Assembly (NCBI RefSeq): GCF_000718985.1
Contig: NZ_JODL01000016.1
Location: forward strand, 62,001-126,000
Direction: 5' to 3'
Length of the DNA: 64,000 bases
Origin: Streptomyces megasporus
GTDB lineage: Bacteria > Actinomycetota > Actinomycetes > Streptomycetales > Streptomycetaceae
The number at the start of each line of letters is the position of its first letter. The stretch's first letter is position 1. The notes under the pieces are model-generated. The model did not search any database. It was not told the origin of the DNA and saw only the letters and a list, made by a program, of their open reading frames with translations. A program made the translations under genes and the position numbers. Below, one piece after another: positions 44,146-51,806 of this stretch.

Positions 44146-44173
44146 CAACGACTGCAATCAGGACAGAATTCCC
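44146..44173 (-). promoter_or_regulatory. SigR-dependent promoter of hrdD
   Basis: On the minus strand GGGAAT (44173-44168) and GTTG (44149-44146) are separated by exactly 18 nt, the SigR consensus. In S. coelicolor hrdD is a known SigR target, so this agrees with established regulation. Confidence 0.85.
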
Positions 44174-44819
44174 AAGTTTCGCATCGTTTTCGTGGATCAT
44201 GGGGTATTCTGCGCGGCCACACATGGGGATGCCCCCGCCAGCACCGGGAGAAGCCCTGGTCGGAACGGAAAAGAGAGCGCTCCCCCCTCCGATGCCCACG
44301 ACCACCGCGCCCGCAGGACACCGCTCGCTCTCCCGCCGCGCCCCCACCACACGGGAACGAGCGCCTCCGACGGCCCTCCCGCACCAGAAGACGAACCACA
44401 CCGCCGTCCGGTTGCCCGAAGGTCCGATCGGACCCGGCCCCGGCGCGTCGCCCTCTCCGCGACCGTGCGGCCACCGCCCGACACGAGGGGCCGACGGACC
44501 TGACACGCGCCGCACGGCACTCCGCGCTTACCGAGCAAAAGCCCCGTAATCTCACATACCACCTGATCCTTCGATCATTCCCATCCAGTCCCCACCGCCC
44601 GCGTCCCCGTCCCGCCCCCTGTCCCACCTCCACCACGCCCCCGCCTCGTCGCTGTCCTGTCACGACCGTCAATGGCCCGACCACTGGCGGTCGTCCACAC
44701 CCCTGGCAGCGAACCCGACGTGCTGGAACGATGTGGCCACCACGACTCCGGCGCCCCCACATGCCGTTCCTCGCGCGCCCGCCCCACCCGTCCCGTCCGT
44801 CCATGTGAGGAGAGCCCCG
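44174..44819. other. Long intergenic region between hrdD and the GH3 gene
   Basis: This 646-nt region holds no frame with consistent G/C third positions. The strand composition is strongly C-rich on the plus strand from 44270 to 44650. A lower-GC patch at 44530-44585 (CGTAATCTCACATACCACC, then GATCCTTCGATC) may hold the GH3 promoter, but no clear -10/-35 pair can be named. Confidence 0.4.
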
Positions 44820-46634
44820 ATGCAGCAGCCCGCGACCCCTTCCCGCAGGCAAGCCCTCGTCGCCGGCGTGTTCGGTGTGACCGCGGCGCTGACCGCCTCC
44901 GCCGTCCTCGCCTCCCCGGCGAACGCCGCCGGCTCCCGAGGCGCGCGTGCCAGGGCCCGGGCCATCGCCCGCCGTATGACCTTGGAGGAGAAGGTCGGGC
45001 AGCTCTTCGTCGTCGAGGTCCACGGCCGATCCGCCGACCAGGCCGCCGCCGGCAACCGCACCCTGTACGGCGTGGACACCCCGGCCGAGGTCATCGCCAA
45101 GTACCACGCGGGCGGCGTGATCTACTTCGACGCCCGCCGCGGCCCCGACAACGTCCGCGACCCGCGCCAGATCGCCCACCTCTCCAACGGCCTGCAGAGA
45201 GCCGCGCGCTCCACCGGCGCCCGCGTGCCGCTGCTGATCTCCATCGACCAGGAGGGCGGCAGCGTCGTCTACCGGCTCACCGCGCCCGCCACCCTCCTCC
45301 CCGGGAACATGGCACTGGCGGCGGGCCGCTCCGAGGACGACACCCGGCTCTCGGCCGAGATCATCGGCCGAGAGCTGGCCGCGCTCGGCATCACCCAGAA
45401 CTACGCCCCCGTAGCCGACGTCAACGTCAACCCCGCCAACCCGGTCATCGGCGTCCGCTCCTTCGGCTCCGACCCGACCACCGCGGCGGCCCTGGTCGGC
45501 GCCGCCGTCCGGGGCTACCACCGCGGTGGCGTCTCCTCCGCGGCCAAGCACTTCCCCGGCCACGGCGACACGGACACCGACAGCCACACCGGTCTCCCCC
45601 AGATCAACCACACCCGCGAGGAACTGGACCGCATCGACCTGCCGCCCTTCCGGACCGCCATCGCGCGCGGGGTCGACACGATCATGACCGCCCACATCGT
45701 GGTCCCCGCCCTGGACCCGTCGGGCGTCCCGGCCACCATGTCGCGTCCGATCATCACCGGCCTGCTCCGCGAGGAGTTGGGCTTCGACGGCCTGATCGTC
45801 ACCGACGCCCTGGACATGCAGGGCGCCTCGGGCCAGTTCCCGCCGGACGTCGCCCCGGTCCAGGCGCTCAAGGCCGGCTGCGACCAACTCGTCCTGGCCC
45901 CGAAGATGGACATCGCCTACAACGCCGTCCTGGAGGCCGTCCGCGGTGGCGAGATCTCCGAGGAACGCCTGGACGCCTCCGTGGTCCGCGTCCTGGAGCA
46001 CAAGATCCGCCGCGGTCTCGTCAAGGACCCGTACGTGGACGAGGCCCGCGCCGAGCGGATCGTCGGCGCCGAGCGCCACACCACCGCCGCCCAGGCCATC
46101 ACCGACCGCACGATCACCCTGGTCAGGAACGAGGGCGGCCTCCTCCCCCTCTCCCCCGCCGCCCGCTCGGTCCTGGTCACCGGCTGGGGCGCCGACACGA
46201 CCCGGACCCTCGCCGACGCCATCGCCGCCCGGAACGGCCAGTCGGCGACCGTCCTGGAGACCGGCGCGGCTCCCTCCGCGGCCCGCGTCACCGAGGCGGC
46301 CTCCGCCGCGGCCGGTCACGACCTGGTCGTCGTCGCCGTGAACGCGGTCGCCGCGGGCGGCGACAAGGGCGCGGCCCAGGCCCGCCTGGTACAGGCCCTG
46401 ATCGCCACGGGCAAGCCGGTCGTCGCGGTGGCCGTCCGCAACCCGTACGACATCCGCAACTTCCCGAACGTCCCGGCCTACCTGGCCACCTACTCCTACG
46501 GAGCGCCTTCCCTGCGGGCCGCCGTCCGCGCCCTCTACGGCGACCTCTCCCCCGCCGGCAAGCTCCCGGTCACCATCCCGACTCAGGACTCCACCGGCAC
46601 CCTCTACGCCTTCGGCCACGGCCTGACCTACTGA
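44820..46634 (+). CDS. Tat-exported glycoside hydrolase family 3 protein (NagZ-like beta-N-acetylglucosaminidase)
   Basis: This 604-residue enzyme has a twin-arginine signal (PSRRQALVAGVFGVTAALTASAVLA, ending near ANAAG). It shows the NagZ-specific loop KHFPGHGDTDTDSHTGLP, with catalytic Asp-His dyad, and the nucleophile Asp region VTDALDMQGASG. A second alpha/beta domain (residues 440-600) follows, as in secreted GH3 enzymes such as Bacillus NagZ/YbbD. It should remove N-acetylglucosamine from muropeptides or chitin fragments outside the cell. ATG 44820 has GAGGAG upstream. tRNA-Arg follows 65 nt after the stop. Confidence 0.93.
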   Translation: MQQPATPSRRQALVAGVFGVTAALTASAVLASPANAAGSRGARARARAIARRMTLEEKVGQLFVVEVHGRSADQAAAGNRTLYGVDTPAEVIAKYHAGGVIYFDARRGPDNVRDPRQIAHLSNGLQRAARSTGARVPLLISIDQEGGSVVYRLTAPATLLPGNMALAAGRSEDDTRLSAEIIGRELAALGITQNYAPVADVNVNPANPVIGVRSFGSDPTTAAALVGAAVRGYHRGGVSSAAKHFPGHGDTDTDSHTGLPQINHTREELDRIDLPPFRTAIARGVDTIMTAHIVVPALDPSGVPATMSRPIITGLLREELGFDGLIVTDALDMQGASGQFPPDVAPVQALKAGCDQLVLAPKMDIAYNAVLEAVRGGEISEERLDASVVRVLEHKIRRGLVKDPYVDEARAERIVGAERHTTAAQAITDRTITLVRNEGGLLPLSPAARSVLVTGWGADTTRTLADAIAARNGQSATVLETGAAPSAARVTEAASAAAGHDLVVVAVNAVAAGGDKGAAQARLVQALIATGKPVVAVAVRNPYDIRNFPNVPAYLATYSYGAPSLRAAVRALYGDLSPAGKLPVTIPTQDSTGTLYAFGHGLTY

Positions 46635-46699
46635 CCCGCCCACGCCGCCGAACACGTTCGGCACGCCCCGCCCCCATCCGCTAACCTGTCCTGAGCCAC

Positions 46700-46772
46700 G
46701 CCTTCGTAGCTCAGGGGATAGAGCACCGCTCTCCTAAAGCGGGTGTCGCAGGTTCGAATCCTGCCGGGGGCA
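46700..46772 (+). tRNA. tRNA-Arg (anticodon CCT)
   Basis: The 73-nt cloverleaf has acceptor GCCTTCG/CGGGGGC, D-arm GCTC/GAGC, anticodon stem CCGCT/AGCGG with loop CTCCTAA (anticodon CCT, codon AGG), and T-arm GCAGG/CCTGC with GTTCGAATC. The 3' CCA is not encoded. A TAACCT -10-like box lies about 18 nt upstream. Confidence 0.95.
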
Positions 46773-46777
46773 TCAGT

Positions 46778-46825
46778 GCGAAGGGCCGGTTCGCGGGGCT
46801 TGATCCTCTGCGACCGGCCTTTCGC
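46778..46825 (+). terminator. Terminator of tRNA-Arg
   Basis: GCGAAGGGCCGGTTCGC (46778-46794) pairs with GCGACCGGCCTTTCGC (46810-46825), leaving one bulge and one wobble. It sits 5 nt after the tRNA. Confidence 0.7.
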
Positions 46826-46930
46826 GTGCTCGCTCCCCGTGCCACTGCGGGCGCGGAGGGCGCTTCTTCGAGGGGCTTCCGGGTTCTGCCCTGCCGGTGC
46901 CGTACAGCGGCGATCGCGTTCGGGAGCGGG

Positions 46931-48583
46931 TCAGGTCGCCCGCCAGACCGTCATGTCCGCGTGCAGGAAGCTGAACCCGCCGGCCGGCAGCGCGGTCGAC
47001 TTCACCTGGACCACGAGCAGCGCGATGTCTCCGGAGGGGTGCTTGACGCAGATCTCGCTGCCGGCCGCCACGGCGGCCAACGGGAGATCGTGACTGTCGG
47101 CGCCGGTGAGGGCGGCGCGGCACGATTCGAGGGAGGCGCCCGGCTCGCCGTGCCACAGGCCGATCACGCTGGTGTCGCTCTCCAACGCACAGCCGGTGTC
47201 CTTGCAGACGAACCGGATGTCGCCCTTGCGGTCCTCGCGCTCGACCGGCTCCCTGATGCCCAGGGAGTTCTTCTCGTTCAGCAATTGGAGGGGGTACGCG
47301 ACGGGTCGTGGCTGCTTCGGCGCGGTCGAGGACCGGTCCGACGGGTTCGACGCCTCCGGTGTTCGACCGCCCGTCTCCGGAGCCTGCTCGGATACCGACG
47401 GAGACTCCGACGACCGTGCGGACGCCGCCGGATCGGGTGTCGAGGACGCGGCCGTGTCCCGGTGGCGGAGCCGGTCCGCCGCCTCCACGACCGTCCACGT
47501 CAAGCCCGTCAGCAGCAACGCTCCCGCGGCCACCGCTGCGGCCGTGATCAGCGCGGTGCGTCGCCGGCGGGACCGCCGCTCGTCCGGGCCCTCCGGCCGC
47601 GACGGCGCGAGCAACGGCACGGTGTGCACCGCGGTGGGAGCGGGGGGCGGGAGCGGAACCGTCATCTCCGGCCCTGTGACCTCCCGCCAGGCCGCCGGTC
47701 CCACCCTCGCGTCGGCGTCGGCGTCGGCGTCGGCATCGGCGAGGGTGTCGGCGTCCCGGCCCAGACGCTGCCGGCACCACTCGACGACCTCCGCCGGGGT
47801 GGCCCGCTCCTTGGGGTCGGCGGCGAGGCACCGGGCGATCAGCGGACGGATCTCCTCGGGCAGGCGGGAGAGGTCGGGCTCCGAGTGCACGATCCGGTAG
47901 ACCACACCGGCCGGGGAGCCGTCCCCGTACAGCGGCTCGCCCAGTGCCGCGAACGCCGCCGTCTGGCCGAGTGCGAAGACGTCGGTCGCCGCGGTGACCT
48001 CGCCCGCGGTGGCCTGCTCGGGAGCCATGAACTGGGGCGTGCCGACGGTGGCGCCCGTGACCGTGTGCGAGGTGACGTCGGAGGCCAGCGAGATGCCGAA
48101 GTCGATCACGCGCGGCCCGTCGTCGGCCAACAGCACGTTCGACGGTTTCAGGTCCCGGTGCACGATGCCCGCGGCATGGATGGCCTGCAACGCCTCGGCC
48201 ACCCCCGCCATCAGCCACAACACCGCCGGCACCGGCAGCGGTCCGCGTCGGGCGACGGCCTCGCTCAGGGAGGGCCCGGACACGTACAGCGTGGCCAGCC
48301 AGGGCGGCGTGCCGTCCGCGTCGGCGTCGATCAGCTCGGCGGTGTACGCGCCTCGGACCCGTCGGGCCGCTGTGATCTCCCGACGGAACCGCCGCCGGAA
48401 GTCCGGGTTGTCGGCCAGTTCCGGGCGCACCACCTTGATCGCCACCGGTCGGCCGCCCGGTGTGTACGACAGGTAGACCCGGCCCATGCCACCCGCGCCG
48501 AGCCGGGCGACGAGGCGGTACCCGGCGACCAGGGTCGGGTCGTCCGCCTGTAGCGGCCGGAACACCTCGGTCGCGTGGTTCAT
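46931..48583 (-). CDS. Membrane serine/threonine protein kinase (PknB-like)
   Basis: A 550-residue Hanks-type kinase: glycine loop ARLGAGGMGRVYLSY (residues 27-40), Lys50 in VAIKV, catalytic loop HRDLKPSNV (142-150), DFG (161-163) and APE-like MAPEQA. A juxtamembrane linker with an Asp-Ala repeat precedes a transmembrane helix (RRTALITAAAVAAGALLLTGLTW). The outer domain of about 160 residues is Ser/Thr/Pro-rich and has two Cys pairs, but no PASTA repeats, so its ligand is unknown. ATG 48583 has GAGG upstream; sequence open beyond it is spurious. Confidence 0.92.
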   Translation of the reverse strand: MNHATEVFRPLQADDPTLVAGYRLVARLGAGGMGRVYLSYTPGGRPVAIKVVRPELADNPDFRRRFRREITAARRVRGAYTAELIDADADGTPPWLATLYVSGPSLSEAVARRGPLPVPAVLWLMAGVAEALQAIHAAGIVHRDLKPSNVLLADDGPRVIDFGISLASDVTSHTVTGATVGTPQFMAPEQATAGEVTAATDVFALGQTAAFAALGEPLYGDGSPAGVVYRIVHSEPDLSRLPEEIRPLIARCLAADPKERATPAEVVEWCRQRLGRDADTLADADADADADARVGPAAWREVTGPEMTVPLPPPAPTAVHTVPLLAPSRPEGPDERRSRRRRTALITAAAVAAGALLLTGLTWTVVEAADRLRHRDTAASSTPDPAASARSSESPSVSEQAPETGGRTPEASNPSDRSSTAPKQPRPVAYPLQLLNEKNSLGIREPVEREDRKGDIRFVCKDTGCALESDTSVIGLWHGEPGASLESCRAALTGADSHDLPLAAVAAGSEICVKHPSGDIALLVVQVKSTALPAGGFSFLHADMTVWRAT

Positions 48584-48746
48584 CGGTCCTCGCCCCCCGA
48601 TTCCTTGGTCTGATGAGCCGACCAACGGCAGTAGCTTAGAGGTTGTCCCATGACCGCCCGTCAGGACGGGCGCGAGGTCAGGGCGCTGCGGGCCCCGACA
48701 CCGTGGGCCCCACCGGATCACGCGGAACCGGAGCGTCGGGCGCGAC

Positions 48747-48784
48747 GGCGCCGTGCCCCGAAGTCGCCTCCGGGGCACGGCGCC
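48747..48784 (-). terminator. Strong hairpin downstream of the small minus-strand gene
   Basis: A perfect 14-bp stem (48747-48760 with 48771-48784) and 10-nt loop. It lies 20 nt after the stop of the predicted gene at 48805-49044 and upstream of the kinase gene, so it supports that gene being real. Confidence 0.75.
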
Positions 48785-48804
48785 TCACCGTCGTCGAGGG
48801 TTCG

Positions 48805-49044
48805 TCAGGACGCGAGGCGGACGGTGACGTCGCACCGGTCGGTCCACTCCGAGACCGCCGCCCCGCCCTGGACGCGCACTCGCCGGCGGTGCTCGCCGTC
48901 GCGGAGCTTCCCCTCGGGGTCGGGGGGAGCCGCGGCTCGGTGGCCCGTCGGCCACTCGTTCCCCCTTTCCGTCCGTGTGTCGAACAGATTCGGCGGGGTG
49001 AGTGAAGGGTTCCCGAACCGCCCGTTCGACACGGTGAGCCACAC
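48805..49044 (-). CDS. Hypothetical protein, 79 aa
   Basis: The frame from GTG 49044 to the TGA at 48805 has G or C at nearly all third positions, unlike the sequence just upstream where this bias vanishes. A perfect terminator follows the stop. The product is hydrophilic, with WLTVSNGRFGNPSLTPPNLFDT near the start and VSEWTDRCDVTVRLAS at the end. No ribosome binding site is clear. It may be a small protein or the remnant of a larger one; I do not recognise the family. Confidence 0.45.
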   Translation of the reverse strand: MWLTVSNGRFGNPSLTPPNLFDTRTERGNEWPTGHRAAAPPDPEGKLRDGEHRRRVRVQGGAAVSEWTDRCDVTVRLAS

Positions 49045-49152
49045 GATGATTCCGGAGGGTGACCGGGAGTGGCCGTTCGGTCGCGCACTCGCCGGTCGCT
49101 TTGCCAGGACTTCCGTCTGCTGTCCGCCACGCTGATCCAAGGAGAGTTCGAC

Positions 49153-49587
49153 ATGCGGTATGCCGTCAAAGGTCTGGGGCTGAGCGCCGCGCTGACCGTC
49201 GTCTGCCTGGCGGGAGCGGCCGGCGCCGCGACCGCGGAGTCCTCCCGGTCCGAGGGGTTGTACGCGCCGTCGGCGTTGGTGCTCGTCGTCGGCGAGGGCG
49301 AGGATCCGGCAGCGGCCACCGTGGAGCGGGCCGTCACACTGCGCTGCTCGCCGGCCCCCGCCGGCGACCACCCGGACCCGGTGCGGGCGTGTGCGGAACT
49401 GCACGCCGTGGACGGTGAGTTCGCCTCGTTGGTCACCGACGGCGGCGACCGGTTCTGTCCGACGGCCTGGGCCCCGGTCACGATCACCGCCGACGGGGTC
49501 TGGGACGGGCGCAGGGTCTCCTACGCGCACACCTTCCCGAACTCCTGCGTCATGGCGGAGAGCACGACCTCGGTCTTCTCCTTCTGA
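49153..49587 (+). CDS. Subtilisin-inhibitor-like (SSI) secreted protease inhibitor with unusual P1 residue
   Basis: SSI proteins are secreted Streptomyces inhibitors of subtilisin- and trypsin-like proteases. The 144-residue precursor has a signal peptide (YAVKGLGLSAALTVVCLAGAAGAATA), the ALVLVVGEGE strand, and four Cys (65, 80, 102, 132) spaced for the two SSI disulphides. The C-terminal block DGVWDGRRVSYAHTFPNSCVM...SVFSF is typical. The reactive loop reads FC-P-T-A-W-A-P, placing Thr104 at P1, where known inhibitors carry Met, Lys or Arg. AAGGAG lies upstream of the ATG. A terminator follows 58 nt after the stop. Confidence 0.92.
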   Translation: MRYAVKGLGLSAALTVVCLAGAAGAATAESSRSEGLYAPSALVLVVGEGEDPAAATVERAVTLRCSPAPAGDHPDPVRACAELHAVDGEFASLVTDGGDRFCPTAWAPVTITADGVWDGRRVSYAHTFPNSCVMAESTTSVFSF

Positions 49588-49645
49588 GCCCCGCCGAGCC
49601 CGGCCCCGAACCCGACCCCGACTCCGGGGCCGCCTCCCGGCACCG

Positions 49646-49671
49646 CGCCCGGAGCGCTCACGCTCCGGGCG
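49646..49671. terminator. Terminator between the SSI gene and the DinB-like gene
   Basis: A perfect 11-bp stem (49646-49656 with 49661-49671) with a CTCA loop lies between the two convergent genes. Confidence 0.75.
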
Positions 49672-49698
49672 TTCGGCGTTCGGCGTTCGGCGTTCGCG
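49671..49698. repeat. 7-bp tandem repeat
   Basis: GTTCGGC is repeated three times exactly (49671-49691) and once imperfectly (GTTCGCG), directly after the terminator stem. Confidence 0.8.
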
Positions 49699-49727
49699 CA
49701 CGGGCCGCGCCCGGCCCTGGGCATCCG

Positions 49728-50405
49728 TCACCGGTCCCCGCGCGGGCGGGGTTCGCCGTGCCAGCGCCAAGTGGTCAGGCGGGAACGGCCGGGGAGCTCG
49801 GCACGGCCGGTGGCCCACAGCAGGGTGGGCCAGGGGTCCGTCGCCATGGGGGCCTCGGGGAAGAGCCGGGCGAGCACCCGTGCGCACAGGTCGGCGGGCG
49901 GATCCCAGGGGAGTCCGAGTCCACGGGCCACGTCGTGGGTGTGGACCAGGGTCTCCACGACGCCCATCGCGGCGAAGCCCTCCGGGTCCGAGACCCCGTA
50001 CACGTGGAAGGCGCGGACGTCCGGCGGCAGGGTGCGCACCATGGCGACCAGCAGCGCGCCGCTCGCCTCCAGCACCCGCAGCAGCCCGTCCGGCCCCGCG
50101 TCGCGGTCGGCGTGGACGGAGTTCGCCGGCCCGCCGGGCCGGCGGCTTCCCCAGGCGAAGGGCACATGCCCGTCCAACGGCGGTTCCTCGGGGCCGAGTT
50201 GGACGGCGTATGCGAAGAGGTCGTCGGCGAGGTGCTCGATCGTCTCCCAACAACTCCACTCCAGCGTCCCGGCCTTGGCGTCCCAGCCGTCCGCGGGCGC
50301 GTCACGGAGGGCGGCCACGGCGAGCCGTACGGCGTGGCCGAGGTCGTCGGCGGTGACGGGGGACGGCGGGGAAGGGGACGAAACCGCTTCGACGGGGCGC
50401 GACAT
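49728..50405 (-). CDS. DinB/maleylpyruvate-isomerase-like (mycothiol-dependent) protein
   Basis: This 225-residue protein has a DinB four-helix fold. WSCWETIEHLADDLFAYAVQL and VVETLVHTHDVARGLGLPW provide His residues placed for metal binding, as in mycothiol-dependent isomerases and S-transferases. The C-terminal LLWATGRAELPGRSRLTTWRW is typical of actinobacterial members. The precise reaction is unknown. A TACGGT box ends 7 nt before ATG 50405 and no ribosome binding site is seen, so a leaderless mRNA is likely. Confidence 0.78.
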   Translation of the reverse strand: MSRPVEAVSSPSPPSPVTADDLGHAVRLAVAALRDAPADGWDAKAGTLEWSCWETIEHLADDLFAYAVQLGPEEPPLDGHVPFAWGSRRPGGPANSVHADRDAGPDGLLRVLEASGALLVAMVRTLPPDVRAFHVYGVSDPEGFAAMGVVETLVHTHDVARGLGLPWDPPADLCARVLARLFPEAPMATDPWPTLLWATGRAELPGRSRLTTWRWHGEPRPRGDR

Positions 50406-50424
50406 GGAGGGCACCGTACAGCGG

Positions 50425-50474
50425 CCGGTGCGGGGCGTGCCGGCGGTTTGCCCCCGGCGCGCCCCGTGCACCGG
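50425..50474 (-). terminator. Terminator of the HAD-hydrolase gene
   Basis: CCGGTGCGGGGCGTGCCG pairs with CGGCGCGCCCCGTGCACCGG with a 2-nt bulge. It lies about 60 nt after the stop of the HAD gene and just upstream of the next gene's promoter. Confidence 0.6.
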
Positions 50475-50535
50475 ATGGTGTGTCCGGGCCCCGACGCGGT
50501 GCGTGAACGGGGAGGAGGGCAAGGTCGAGGGGGAG

Positions 50536-51174
50536 TCAGGCCGTGACGATCGCGAGCAGGTCGTGCAGCGAGTCGATGCGCCAGTCGGCGGGGGCGGCCT
50601 CGGGGGTGTCGGCCCACAGGTGCCCCCAGGGGCCGCGCCGCAGGTGGGCGACGCGCAGTCCGTACGCCTTGGCCGGCGCCACGTCGTTGACGGGGTGGTC
50701 GCCCACGTAGACGGTCTCGTGGGGAGCGGCCCGCGCGAGGTCGGCGACGCGGGCGAAGAACTCCGGCGAGGGCTTGGCCACGCCCCACTCGTCGGAGGTG
50801 GCGATGGCGTCCGCCGGGAGGTCGAGCGCGCGCAGCAGCAGGCCGGCGCGGGCGGTCTGGTTGCCGGCGACGACGACGCGGAACCCGGCCTGTCGCATGG
50901 CGGCCAGGGCCGGGCGGACGTCGGGGTAGAGGTCGGTGTCGTCCAGGTGCTCACCGCGCCCGGCCGCCTCCCGGGCGGCGTACTCGGCGCCGATGTCGAT
51001 GCCGGGGCGGAGCAGACGGAGGGCGTCGGCGCTGTCCCTCCCCTGGCCGACCACGGCTCCGACCAGGGCGGCGAGGGTGTGCCGCGGCACGCCGAGCCAG
51101 TCGGCCCAACTCCCCCAGTACCGGTCGTCGCGGACCAGGGTCTCGCCGATGTCGAGGGCGACGGTTCTGATCAC
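50536..51174 (-). CDS. HAD-family hydrolase
   Basis: A 212-residue HAD phosphatase-like enzyme. Motif I reads VALDIGETLV, with the first Asp kept but the second replaced by Glu. Motif II is VVVAGNQT, motif III Lys is in SDEWGVAKPSPEFF, and motif IV is VYVGDHPVNDV. Substitution of the second catalytic Asp is uncommon in HAD phosphatases and may signal an altered reaction. Start GTG 51174 has no ribosome binding site but a TAGGCT box ends 6 nt before it, a leaderless arrangement. Confidence 0.85.
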   Translation of the reverse strand: MIRTVALDIGETLVRDDRYWGSWADWLGVPRHTLAALVGAVVGQGRDSADALRLLRPGIDIGAEYAAREAAGRGEHLDDTDLYPDVRPALAAMRQAGFRVVVAGNQTARAGLLLRALDLPADAIATSDEWGVAKPSPEFFARVADLARAAPHETVYVGDHPVNDVAPAKAYGLRVAHLRRGPWGHLWADTPEAAPADWRIDSLHDLLAIVTA

Positions 51175-51240
51175 CGGGCCAGCCTAGAACCGTCCGTCCC
51201 GTTCGGGAACACGGCACGTGCACGCTCGGTTCTTCCGTGT

Positions 51241-51286
51241 GAGGGACGGCCGCGGCGGCGCGTGTCCGCCGCCGCGGCCGTCCCTC
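51241..51286. repeat. Perfect 20-bp inverted repeat between divergent genes
   Basis: Arms 51241-51260 and 51267-51286 are exactly complementary, with a 6-nt loop. It sits between the starts of the HAD and VOC genes, where a terminator would not be expected. It could be an attenuator in the VOC leader or an insulating terminator against transcription from either side. Confidence 0.85.
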
Positions 51287-51386
51287 GCGGTGGCACCCTC
51301 CGAGCGTCGGCACGAGCGGGCCGGCCGGGACGGCACGGCGTCCGGAGGTCGTCCTCGCCCGTCTCCCACCGTCTTGTGGAGGAACC

Positions 51387-51773
51387 ATGCGCGTGATCGG
51401 CTTCGACCACCTCGTCCTCAACGTCGCCGACGTCGAGCGCTCTCTCGACTTCTACTGCGGCGCGTTCGGCCTGGAACCGGTGCGCGTCGACGAGTGGCGC
51501 GAGGGCAAGGCCCCCTTCCCGTCGGTGCGCGTGTCCCCGACGACGATCATCGATCTGGTGCGGCGGAAGGACGAGGCCCCGGGATCCAACGTCGACCACC
51601 TCTGCCTGGTCGTGGAACCGTTGGACTGGCAGGAGGTGATCGACTCGGGCGAGTTCGAGGTCCTGGACGGCCCGGGTCCGCGGTTCGGCGCGCGGGGGAC
51701 GGCCCAGTCCGTCTACGTCCGCGACCCCGACGGCAACACCGTGGAGTTGCGCTGGTACCCGCAGGACGCGTGA
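51387..51773 (+). CDS. VOC-family (glyoxalase/dioxygenase-fold) protein
   Basis: A 128-residue protein of two beta-alpha-beta-beta-beta modules. Metal-ligand positions are His7 (FDHLVLNVADVERSLDFYCGAFGLEP), a second His in VDHLCLVV, and Glu in DPDGNTVELRWYP. Such proteins act as glyoxalases, dioxygenases or antibiotic-binding proteins; the substrate is unknown. GGAGG precedes the ATG at good spacing. Confidence 0.88.
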   Translation: MRVIGFDHLVLNVADVERSLDFYCGAFGLEPVRVDEWREGKAPFPSVRVSPTTIIDLVRRKDEAPGSNVDHLCLVVEPLDWQEVIDSGEFEVLDGPGPRFGARGTAQSVYVRDPDGNTVELRWYPQDA

Positions 51774-51806
51774 GCGGGGGCGGTGGAGGCCGGGCCGTCG
51801 GGCCCG

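Noticed and set aside
44197..44562. Open frames on both strands in the hrdD-GH3 gap (e.g. 121 aa on the minus strand)
   Set aside because: No ribosome binding site, no consistent third-position G/C bias and no recognisable motif; treated as chance open frames in GC-rich DNA.
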